64,000 nt of DNA, from positions 287,485 to 351,484 of the forward strand of contig CAMXCT020006748.1 in NCBI GenBank assembly GCA_947184155.2, given 5' to 3'. The position numbers and the translations under genes are program-made. This document shows, in pieces, positions 41,701-49,549 of the stretch. This stretch comes from Cladocopium goreaui. Taxonomy: Eukaryota; Sar; Dinophyceae; Suessiales; Symbiodiniaceae. The notes beneath the pieces are model-generated. The model ran no database searches and had not been told where the DNA came from. It was given only the letters and a program-made list of their open reading frames with translations. Each line of letters starts with the position of its first letter. Positions within the stretch are counted from its first letter, which is position 1.

Positions 41701-44700
41701 TCTCGCGGTTGTCGGAATGTCACCACTCTATGGCTCACCAGAACTTCAGGACTCATTCCAGTTGTAGGGAGTCTGCAGTGCTTTGCACAGATTTCTTTAA
41801 CCATTTGTTATTGTTGCCGTATTTTTAGTTTGTACAATTTTACAAATTAAGACTATAATATACAAATACAATGATTACAATGCTTCACAAAAACGAAATT
41901 TATCGCGTTTTCTTTTTGGGTGGTGTTTGCTCGGGATTGTATATAGTGGTTAAAAGTATGTGAAAGCAAGTTTTTCCGTAAGTCATTCTACGACAATTCT
42001 TACACTTAGCCATATCCTGCCATGTGTGATTTTCTGTGTTTGAAAACCCTGTTTTTCCGTTGCGTTTTTCCCATATCAACCAGGTTGCCGACTTCAGGAG
42101 ACAGGGCTAGTGCAGTTGGATTCTCTGCAAGCAGAGTTAGTCGCCAAAAAGTGCACCACGGATTTCCGCAGCTTGAAGCGAAAAACGGGTGAAACCTGAT
42201 GGACTTGTTATATCTTTTCATGGATTTGTGGGAGAGATTTAACCAACAAACAGGAGATTTATATGTGATTTAGGGGGATTTTGCCAAGAATGGAGAATTA
42301 CTCAGCAACAATTGTGGGTTTAATCAGCTGAAATTTGATATTTTTTTTGGAAATTTGAACTGGGCTTTTTTACTGACGAAAAACATTGTTGTTTAAGTCA
42401 GGATGTCATGGAGATATGGATTTTTTAACCATGTAGAACCAAGGATCTGATATTTGGAGGTGGTTGATAATGGGGTATGCTCCGAAAACCCACCAAAATG
42501 TTTTTTTTAGAGATGATGATCAACCATTGGATTTTCGGGCATCCCATTGTGAAGGCCACACCAAGTAGCAGACGTTTGTTACTTTGTTGTGTGGTAAAAT
42601 AATCTTCTAGGAGGGTTTAGGGGCAAAATCATGTTCCAGCAGAGCCTCAAGCAACACAAGTCTTACTTCATTACTTTGACCATCAAAGAATCAACATGTT
42701 TGCACCTGAACAGTTTCTTTTTCGTTCCAACTGGCACAGGTTTGAATCAATAAGAATGATCCCACCTTGAAGCTAAGATGATCTAAGATGGACAACCCTG
42801 AAAAAATGCAACTGTTGAGCTCCTATTTGATCGAGTACTTGTTGCTTGTTGATTTCCCCCCCAAATCGAAACATCCTACATTAGATGCGTTATGTATGTA
42901 TATATAATAAAAATTAGTGAATATATATTATATTATATTATATTTATACTATGTTATATGGTATTGTATTGTATTGCATTGTATTTTATATATATATGTA
43001 TATATATCTTGAACTCTGACAACTTGTACTAGATTTCAAGTATAAGCTTGCACCCAATCATAAAGAATTGACAAGTTGGATTGTGTTCAATGCGTTCAAT
43101 CATATAATTCCCATTCATTATACCCAATTATAATCATAGCTTGTATCATTCATGTTTTTTATCATCAATCATGAATCATACCCTCTGGTAATTTAACATA
43201 GCTATTGAAAATCACCATTTATAGTGAATTTTCCCATGAAAAATGGTGATTTTCCATAGTTATGTTAGTTTACCAGAGGGTAACCGTCATAGCCATGGCC
43301 TTTCCACAACACCGGGACCAACATCGCTGGGTTTCAGCCCGCCGTGAGGCAAGCGCTTGACGGACCGGGCGGAGATCATCCAACGGCGTTTGGAGGAGAT
43401 CATCCGTCAGTAGCATATGTTTGGCCAAGGTTGGCCACATGAATTGTGGTGATATGCCATAGATATGCCATAGATATGCCATAGATAGTGGGATAAAAAT
43501 CATGGGACTGCGAATATCGTCTACCCTAGCCGCTTAGTCCCAATCGATAATCTATAATCATGATCAAATTCCATTGGGACTAAGCCAAGGATAATCGCAA
43601 CCGTTTCACAAACCTTGGTTAGTTTATAACTTAGCAAAACTCTGCAGGTTGAGCAGGGGCCCAACACACCAAGGAGATGATGGCTACACTCCCAATTTTC
43701 ACCCCTCAAAATCAAGTTCAATAGGGGATTATATAAGACATACTAAAACTCATATCACAGGAAATTCAATCCCAAATGTTCGTAAAATATACATTACATG
43801 TGAGTAAAATCGGCATGCTCCTTGGCTTTTCACCAATTTATCAAGGGAAAAGTTGGTTTACTCTAATCTACGACTATGAATTTGGTAGAATTCAACCATA
43901 TGGCATTTACCAATCGTCACGAGTAACAAGTCGAACATCCCAACGTTCACCGTTGAATGATAGACTCCCACACGTAAAACCCATGGCCCATTCGATCCTC
44001 ACCGGTGAAATCCCAACGTTTGACGCAGGAAGAGCAGGAACTACTTCGGAAGCGGCGTGCACAGATGCAACGCAGAGGGGATTCGGTGGAGAAGGACGAG
44101 CAAGCCTTCGCTGCGCTGCTTGGAGCAGTGGGGTTCCATGGTTCCATGGGATAAGTCGTTGGAAATTGGGGGCTTCACCGTGAAAAAGTAGGGATTTCAG
44201 GACTAACCAATGGAGACTACAAGATGGGAATATGGGTAGCCTTGAAGAAAGCCTTTGGACATTTCACACCATCGGATAGCTTGCTGGTGCCTTGATGATC
44301 CGTTGGAAATTGAATAAACTTAAGCATCAAAAATAATGGGGACCATCAACTATGGGGGATGATATTTGCTGATATGGGTGGTAAGTCATCCCCCAACATC
44401 GAATGCTTGCAGCCACAATACATTTCCAATCATGTCCATACAGATCCAATACCTAAGCAGTTTCGATTGGGGTGCTCAATTTTTCTGGGAAGGATTGTTT
44501 TGTTTTTAATTGGGGATGTCTAATCGTTAACACTAGGGATATCAACAAGCCACGAGACAATTCTGAGTTTAACTCGCTAGAATGGTAATAGAAAGAATAC
44601 AGTCATGGGTGAGCATTGGCAAATGGTTGGTTTAAGATGGATCTAACCAAGAACAAGATCAATTGCGGAGTTTTTTTTTGAGCATGAACAATTGGATTTT

Positions 44701-46480
44701 GACCAACACTAACAAGCTTGGTTGATGGGTTGATTATGCCGAAACAACAGGGTAGCACAATGTAGCGCAGTGTCGAAGCCACAATTTTTGCAGGCTATTT
44801 GAAGGTAGCCACGATAAAGTGGGGAATGTTCAAAAAGACCAACTGGAATGGAAGTTGCAAAAAATGGGAGGGATTGATATACCCTCTGGTAACCAAACAT
44901 GGTAATGGAACATCCTATGTTTTAACTGTTTTTTCCCATTGAAACCTATTTACACATATATATATATAGGAGATTTTCAATTGCTATGTTCTTTTACTCT
45001 CCATCCTTGCAGCCTGCCGGGGATAATGAACCCCCACTGAGTGTTATTTTTTTTAAGTGGTTTGAAGTGCACCAACCATTATTTAAGATGATTTGATCAT
45101 CATATCTTGAATGATTAGCAACCTTATGGCCGACCAAGCCCTTTGTAACTGATTGTGGATATGGAAACCATGAAATTCATGGCCCGACAGATCAGATTTA
45201 GAATCTAGAAAAAATAAAGATTCAGCTTACGAATATATATGTAGTCTTCATGTACGAATTACATACTCAGATGTGAGCTTCATAGTCTATAAGTATTTTT
45301 GTTTTCTTTTGTATAGCATCAGTATATAAATAGTCTAGAAGCATATATAACTGTATGTTACTGTATTTGCATTTATTTGCTATATATTACCCAATATGTA
45401 GATAAACATCTGTCATGCTAGAGTCACCAAAGTGTATGAATGCACATCACTTATGCAGCTATCCCTAGCCACAGTGGTCATAACCGTTTTCCCTCTTTAA
45501 ACGCACCACCAATTCCCAACTGGGTTTCCAGTTGGCAAGTGGCTAAGAACCATACTATAACCATACCCAAACCATACTATAACGATACTATAACCATACT
45601 AAAATCATAATATAATCATACTACAACTCAGTCATATATGGAATATATTCCCAGTTTTCTGAGGCAGTTTTCTAGGGTCTTTCCCGGTCCCTCACCCCTC
45701 AGACCACAGGTATCAAGACGAGGCCATGTTCCGCACGCAGATCTTGGAGCAGCGCCTGGCTCGGCACGAGATGCAGGCCATCGAAAAGTTCCAGGACGAC
45801 GTCGCACCGGGGTATGGGGACTCGCGGCCTGGGCCTTGGGCTTGGGATAGTTGTCTTCTACGGTGCTTGCGGACATCTGGGTTACATCATGTTACATGAA
45901 CATCACTGACAAAAACACACACACACATACACATATGTATATTATATATATATCCTGGATATTCGTTGGTTACAAATTTCTTTCCAGGGCAGATTTATTT
46001 TCTGTAGATTTGACCATTTCAAAATAAAAAATACCATTTCAAGAAAACAAATACCACTTCATGTTCTCATGTTTAAGTCATGTTGAGTCTGCCCAGGTAT
46101 TTCCGCCCTTTTCCCGGGAATTTCCGCCCAGAACAATCGACACATTTTTACGCAAAGTAGAGTAAGATCAGCCCAAAAGGTACGAAAACCAAAATTGACC
46201 ACAGTAGTCAAAAAATGACCATTTCCAGCTCCTTCACAAGAAATCCGCCCTAAGGGCAGAAATCTTGCAAACGGAGAATTATTTGTGTCCTTTCGAAGAT
46301 CTATATAATAGTCAGTCATCTATTTGTGAGCTGTTTTTGGCTGTAACAAGCGCCACTTTCATGAAGCTGCCCCTTCCCCATTAGCTCGTCCAATGGCTCC
46401 AGGAGCTGGAACGAATGCTTCAAGAGGATCCCAGATTGGCTGCCATGTGGCAGAAAGAGCCTGCAGCCGTCAAGGGCTGA
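15814..46480 (+). CDS. DRC7: dynein regulatory complex subunit 7 (DRC7/CCDC135/FAP50 family), ~39 exons
   Basis: A structural subunit of the nexin-dynein regulatory complex between outer doublets of motile flagella. Exons, borders to within a few bases: 15814-15858, 17720-17872, 18709-18747, 19694-19788, 20130-20171, 20579-20648, 21126-21194, 21912-21966, 22235-22285, 22622-22704, 23549-23589, 24203-24290, 25026-25085, 25586-25687, 26160-26287, 26484-26558, 27145-27247, 28042-28120, 29090-29168, 30095-30187, 30968-31021, 32006-32044, 32630-32710, 33714-33793, 34027-34101, 34576-34635, 34862-34936, 35994-36047, 36871-36969, 37320-37370, 37939-37973, 38942-39045, 40387-40490, 40682/40705-40731, 42098-42188, 43349-43395, 44029-44140, 45703-45803, 46385-46480. 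This gives roughly 980 codons against about 870 in the human protein. The order of conserved motifs follows DRC7 from the NTPKEE motif to the C-terminal coiled coil. Nearly all junction phases agree. The start codon is inferred. Confidence 0.9.
16546..16607. repeat. ATC microsatellite
   Basis: A run of atc/gtc trinucleotides in the first DRC7 intron. A similar (GATGAT)n and gttcatgat cluster lies at 17004-17090, and a pure GAT run lies at 23757-23788 in a later intron. Confidence 0.95.
16641..17000. repeat. ~71-bp tandem repeat, five diverged copies
   Basis: Units begin cataagggatc at 16641, 16712, 16784, 16853 and 16923. Each carries a ccaccc-like block, acaaatatgttgaaa and a caacttatctt end. 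The array lies in DRC7 intron 1, between two microsatellites. It has no ORF. Confidence 0.9.
20820..20971. mobile_element. inverted-repeat element, family IV
   Basis: The arms aatgcgacaagcccagtaaaa (20821) and ttttactgggcttgtcgcatt (ending 20971) are a perfect 21-bp inverted pair about 150 bp apart. An internal second copy of gggcttgtcgcattg occurs near 20928. It lies in DRC7 intron 6. Confidence 0.85.
21126..22704 (+). CDS. DRC7: DRC7 exons 7-10: transglutaminase-like core
   Basis: Exon 7 reads DELAPPDCYPTVIP and ASVLTWQ. Exon 8 reads AGDCFDLSIALASLLIG. Exon 9 reads YDAYCVSGFAPRFITT. Exon 10 reads NEARSACPQLDVD and then a Glu/Lys-rich stretch. This is the DRC7 block in which a G-(D/N)-C-F-D segment precedes GYDAYCV-G, the part of the protein related to transglutaminase-like peptidases. 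The cysteine in GDCFD sits where the catalytic cysteine of that fold would be. Whether DRC7 has any enzymatic activity is not known. Exon 9 ends at a GA donor (after 22285), the only choice that keeps both phase and homology. Confidence 0.92.
21341..21533. mobile_element. inverted-repeat element, family V
   Basis: The ends actgggtaagtggataataac and gttattatccacttacccagt form a perfect 21-bp terminal inverted repeat about 190 bp apart, in DRC7 intron 7. The interior has no ORF. Confidence 0.85.
21687..21831. mobile_element. inverted-repeat element, family VI
   Basis: The left arm aatggtcatttcaggaacct continues aaattggaggta. The right arm reads tacctccattttaggatcct and continues gaaattaccatt. 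These pair with a few mismatches over about 32 bp. A short direct duplication (aaggcctatgt) lies inside. It is the second such element in the same DRC7 intron (7). Confidence 0.83.
22452..22566. mobile_element. inverted-repeat element, family I
   Basis: A copy of the family also seen at 5070 and 26986: tggttggtggttt at the left and accaccaaccag at the right, with gggaatgtcaccatcccaac inside and aggggtaggtatacc before the right end. It ends about 55 bp before DRC7 exon 10. Confidence 0.88.
23549..28120 (+). CDS. DRC7: DRC7 exons 11-18: basic helix, HxW block and acidic linker
   Basis: Exon 11 (DDEFVIPKKPPLR) and exon 12 (EYLDAKKRAEEADLA) correspond to the family's basic helical stretch. Exon 13 is acidic (EEEMKSDSEDDPSSG). 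Exon 14 holds RRIHCWVLVRKGAR. Exon 15 holds EDMYLEPTTGRIYS and WNHRNLWVNMQ. Exon 16 holds LDLYNSRYFEYVMWG. These match, in order, the DRC7 HSWVLVLSGKR, FIDPFTG, WNHKNYWINMQ and W/F-EYM motifs. Exons 17-18 form an acidic then basic linker (DAENPGDQGGDADD, then LRPRMTIAKGS) before the LPxxW motif of exon 19. The junction of exons 13 and 14 is unresolved. The reading chosen for exon 17 follows phase and its acidic character. Confidence 0.85.
26610..26718. mobile_element. inverted-repeat element, family II
   Basis: A 109-bp copy with degenerate left end taccctctgggaaacc and intact right end gttagtttaccagagggta. It keeps the internal ttttcccattaaacatgg and gattttccatagttatg. It lies about 50 bp after DRC7 exon 16. 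Confidence 0.87.
26986..27083. mobile_element. inverted-repeat element, family I
   Basis: A third copy of family I (ctgggtggtggttt ... ataccaccaaccag), with gggagtgtcatcatcccaac inside. It lies in DRC7 intron 16, about 60 bp before exon 17, beside (TA)n runs. Confidence 0.87.
28141..28289. mobile_element. inverted-repeat element, family III
   Basis: Starts actgtggatgg and ends ctggcccatccacag. The right half (gggtttcaaccatccttttgg followed by tggtgcaggatttcgc) is almost identical to the copy at 36566-36692. An internal duplication of agatggtttatcccatta makes this copy longer. It starts about 20 bp after DRC7 exon 18. Confidence 0.88.
29090..36047 (+). CDS. DRC7: DRC7 exons 19-28: central beta-rich region
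   Basis: Exon 19 reads LDLPSPWSERPDIP and RFHARCYQG. Exon 20 reads KTIFYHKCKVEQYAPY and DGLVQRITLY. Exon 21 reads VRRQIPLEIRERFKH. Exon 22 reads DKLIERKRRPMQN. Exon 23 reads TIERFLPGRPS. Exon 24 reads ELIFYKSRLDGLVRS. Exon 25 reads MFEYFEDRDDRLIYHS. Exon 26 reads VTLDPTALMNGTLR. Exon 27 reads VPIKKMTEKFRRNP. Exon 28 reads VPADEDIAKISFLD. Each aligns with the DRC7 family in order, with near-identical residue spacing. The repeated short beta motifs (FY...DGL, DRL-YRS) are typical of this part of the protein. Exons 20 and 21 end at GA donors and exon 22 at a GC donor. The end of exon 25 is uncertain. Confidence 0.92.
30222..30332. mobile_element. inverted-repeat element, family II (degenerate left end)
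   Basis: The right end gttagttttatccgagggta and the interior gattttccatagctatg are clear. The left end has decayed to attgcccccgggaaac. It lies about 35 bp after DRC7 exon 20. Confidence 0.75.
35584..35626. repeat. degenerate interstitial telomere-like repeat
   Basis: aaaccctaaaaccctaaaa is followed by drifting copies of the CCCTAAA motif (aaaccctaaatcctgaaacc). The tract lies in DRC7 intron 27. The motif is the complement of TTTAGGG, the plant-type telomere repeat also reported for dinoflagellates. Confidence 0.7.
36566..36692. mobile_element. inverted-repeat element, family III
   Basis: A 127-bp element with long ends. actgtggatgggccagc at the left pairs with gctggcccatccacagt at the right, and both arms continue through aaatcctgcacca and tggtgcaggattt. 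It is a second copy of the element at 28141-28289, here in DRC7 intron 28. Confidence 0.92.
36871..46480 (+). CDS. DRC7: DRC7 exons 29-39: C-terminal coiled-coil region and stop
   Basis: Exon 29 (IRVDYHREPGS) completes the beta-rich part. Exons 30-35 are helical and charged: DDDLRIFHNQLRR, HEAEVHKLLQM, FRKELTARRKDEIS, SVYDLARESARVEG, EKQEEQTSK, and LVQLDSLQAELVAKK with CTTDFRSLKRKTG. Exons 36-39 give KRLTDRAEIIQRRLE, EEQELLRKRRAQMQ, MFRTQILEQRLARHE and LVQWLQELERMLQEDPRL, ending in TGA at 46478-46480. The last two match the family's very conserved MFRIRILEQRLNRH and KDPRL ends. Exon 36 uses a GA donor and exon 38 a GC donor. The start of exon 34 is not settled: 40682, or a 27-nt version from 40705. 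Confidence 0.92.
36972..37082. mobile_element. inverted-repeat element, family II, abutting an exon
   Basis: The left end taccctacggttatttaac starts two bases after the last base of DRC7 exon 29 (36969). The right end is gttaaataaccagatggta. The inferred GA donor therefore directly precedes the element end. Confidence 0.87.
39050..39510. repeat. GGGATTATAAT/GATGATGGGATT tandem-like tract
   Basis: Irregular repeats of gggattatgat and gggattataat through much of DRC7 intron 32, interrupted by a family I end (ctggttggtggtttcaaac) near 39170-39190. Confidence 0.8.
39636..39740. mobile_element. inverted-repeat element, family II
   Basis: A 105-bp copy: taccctctggctatttaac at the left and gttaaataaccagatggta at the right, with catttatagaggtttacc and gattttccatggctatg inside. 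It lies in DRC7 intron 32. Confidence 0.88.
43179..43282. mobile_element. inverted-repeat element, family II (best-preserved copy)
   Basis: A 104-bp element with a near-perfect inverted structure: taccctctggtaatttaac against gttagtttaccagagggta, and gaaaatcaccatt against aatggtgattttc, around a short centre. It lies about 65 bp before DRC7 exon 36. A more decayed relative follows at about 44877-45000. Confidence 0.92.
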
Positions 46481-47903
46481 AGCGGTGGCGCTGGGAAGAC
46501 CAAGGATTTGATGTCCCCGAACTAAGGGATGAAATGAATGGCTATCAACATATTGTGCTCTATTTTGCCAATGGTGCCACACCTTGTTCCCATGGTTCTT
46601 CCTTTTTAAGCCTAAAAATGAATGCATTCGAAGTACAAGTGGGAGCAGGGCCCATGATCAGCCGTGTTCTTTGCCGCGTCACCAGCAGCAGGGCTTCCAG
46701 AAAAACAAAGATAGTTGGAGCTGACTTGGATCGGAAAGTTCACACTCTTGTGGATTTTCCATGATTTTCCAGCTTTGTTGGAAGGATGGCAGCTCCAAAG
46801 AGAAACACCAGGTTTGCTAAATGGCAACCTCAATGCAATTGCACGCGTGAAGTTTCACCGATAACTTGGACGAAACGTCAGGCAACCCATGCCATGACAT
46901 CAAAGAAAACGGATGAAACCGGTATGCAAACTATAATTTGTTGGTTTGCCCCTAAGATTGTGATGATTCAGTTGTATTTTCTTCAAATATGTGTGCTTTA
47001 TTATCATCAATATACGTTGGTATGAGCCTACCATCCAAAACCCCGGTACCCTGGTCATCCCTGGTCAACAACCTAGCTGGCAAATTGATATTTATGCCCC
47101 CAAATCTGGCATCATAGATCATAGGTTTTAAACCCTTCCGAATCCCGATGTATCTCAGTCTTTGTCGGCCCAAGACTTCTAAATACTAGGCCTTTACCTA
47201 TGGCCTGCTGTAGTACTGAGGTCTTGGGGCTGAGATCTTGTTTATTTGATCCTATTTGAGCAATCTCGAAAACCCTAGGTTCACGGAAAGGACATCCATT
47301 TCCATCAATTTCCATAAACCAATGTCCGTCCAATATATATTTAGTATTGCCGGGTTTTTTTTGACGTGACTTTTTTGGGATACTTTGCTGACCAGGGTCT
47401 GCATACCTTGAACATATGCGAAAATAATAAAGCCATGAAAAGCCCATCCAGAACAAACGAAAAACACATGAAATCAGATTGATATTTCTTTTAACTATAA
47501 GATTATCATTTGTTCAATGCATATTGCCACTGGAAAATTTCTTGTTGTCATTGGAACCGGATCGAAAAGAAATTAAAATTAAATGTATGATGTACGGTAC
47601 GGACACAATTCGGGTTGACACTTTAGCAGGAAGTACACCAAACACTGTCGTAATGGGGCCCGCCCCGAAAATAACACAAATATATTTAATATCCAAAATT
47701 ATATATTTTATACAATATTGATATCGTGAGGAATATGTCGTTAATAACCCCAATAATATATGTTATTTAATATAATTAATCAAAGAATAATATTAAATTA
47801 AAAAATATATATATTTTCTTTTCCTTATGTTTTTCTTCTTTTTTTGTATAATAAACGAAATTGCCGTTTTTTTTATTATTAAATATTGATATATATAGCC
47901 GGA
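46481..47903. other. intergenic, downstream of DRC7
   Basis: Follows the DRC7 stop and should hold its 3' UTR. No polyadenylation signal was assigned. A weak inverted pair (gaatttccgccc and its neighbours near 46095-46135 and 46250) and very AT-rich DNA from 47500 onward were seen. No gene is supported. Confidence 0.5.
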
Positions 47904-48769
47904 NNNNNNNNNNNNNNNNNNNNNNNNNNNNNNNNNNNNNNNNNNNNNNNNNNNNNNNNNNNNNNNNNNNNNNNNNNNNNNNNNNNNNNNNNNNNNNNNN
48001 NNNNNNNNNNNNNNNNNNNNNNNNNNNNNNNNNNNNNNNNNNNNNNNNNNNNNNNNNNNNNNNNNNNNNNNNNNNNNNNNNNNNNNNNNNNNNNNNNNNN
48101 NNNNNNNNNNNNNNNNNNNNNNNNNNNNNNNNNNNNNNNNNNNNNNNNNNNNNNNNNNNNNNNNNNNNNNNNNNNNNNNNNNNNNNNNNNNNNNNNNNNN
48201 NNNNNNNNNNNNNNNNNNNNNNNNNNNNNNNNNNNNNNNNNNNNNNNNNNNNNNNNNNNNNNNNNNNNNNNNNNNNNNNNNNNNNNNNNNNNNNNNNNNN
48301 NNNNNNNNNNNNNNNNNNNNNNNNNNNNNNNNNNNNNNNNNNNNNNNNNNNNNNNNNNNNNNNNNNNNNNNNNNNNNNNNNNNNNNNNNNNNNNNNNNNN
48401 NNNNNNNNNNNNNNNNNNNNNNNNNNNNNNNNNNNNNNNNNNNNNNNNNNNNNNNNNNNNNNNNNNNNNNNNNNNNNNNNNNNNNNNNNNNNNNNNNNNN
48501 NNNNNNNNNNNNNNNNNNNNNNNNNNNNNNNNNNNNNNNNNNNNNNNNNNNNNNNNNNNNNNNNNNNNNNNNNNNNNNNNNNNNNNNNNNNNNNNNNNNN
48601 NNNNNNNNNNNNNNNNNNNNNNNNNNNNNNNNNNNNNNNNNNNNNNNNNNNNNNNNNNNNNNNNNNNNNNNNNNNNNNNNNNNNNNNNNNNNNNNNNNNN
48701 NNNNNNNNNNNNNNNNNNNNNNNNNNNNNNNNNNNNNNNNNNNNNNNNNNNNNNNNNNNNNNNNNNNNN
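47904..48769. other. assembly gap (866 N)
   Basis: 866 N. The size is not a round number, so it was probably estimated from linking data. Open frames reported across it have no meaning. Confidence 0.99.
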
Positions 48770-48876
48770 AAAAAAACAAAACAGAAACATTTTTTGAAAA
48801 ATGTTTGATATGTTTTATGCTTTTCTGTCAATTTTTGTTAAATTCAGTTTCGCTGCAGTTGGAATCTTTGCTTATA

Positions 48877-49231
48877 TCATCCTGTCCCAATACAGCTGCA
48901 AAGGCAAAGGCTGACAATTTTTTTCCTCAGCAGAGCCATGCGCAAAGAGTCCTTGCTCTGGCTGCTACATGATTTGAAAAAAGAACTACCGGCTGCTTTG
49001 AAGACCTTGCCGCTCATCATCAAACTGCCCGCTTTGAAAGTGTCTCTACTTGCCTTTTCTAGCTCTCTTGTAGATTCGCTCATCCAGAGCACTCATCGCG
49101 ATCTCGGCCTGAGGCTTGCTTTCCATGGGAACAGTTGAATCCAAAGCTTCCATCGCCCCAAGGGCAAGGGCCATCTCCTGCACAATGTATGGGCACAAAA
49201 AACAGCCACCACCTAATTGCCATGAACCCAC
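48877..49231 (-). pseudogene. minus-strand coding remnant downstream of the methyltransferase ORF
   Basis: Two overlapping minus-strand frames each look coding over part of their length. The first (from 49231) contains MALALGAMEALDSTV and AEIAMSALDE, then stops. The second (ending 48877) continues with STRELEKASRDTFKAGS and GKVFKAAGSSFF. The change of frame near 49090 suggests a one-base indel or a decayed gene. It may continue into the N gap. No family is recognised. Confidence 0.35.
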
Positions 49232-49549
49232 TTAAATACAAGAACGAGGAACGCCAAACTCACGACTCATAAAATCTAAGTCTTAAAAAATCAAGGAGGC
49301 GAGAAAACAAAGGAGGAAGAGAAGGAATATCAAGACCGCATTGGCCACGCTATCAACAGTCAACAGTCAACAAATATTCCAACACGAGTCCTCGGTCTGT
49401 GACAAAGCCAACTGAATTGCTTGCCCGGATAGAGTCCGATCTTTCCAATTTAAAGCAGCCAGCGCACATTGCACCATAGCAAGGACTACTGGCAATGCCA
49501 TGGCGTTGCCTGCCAGGTCCATCATGAGCGCTTCAGAAGGATGCCATTG

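Noticed and set aside
47776..48831. ORFs of 300-350 codons on both strands
   Set aside because: Almost all codons are N from the assembly gap.
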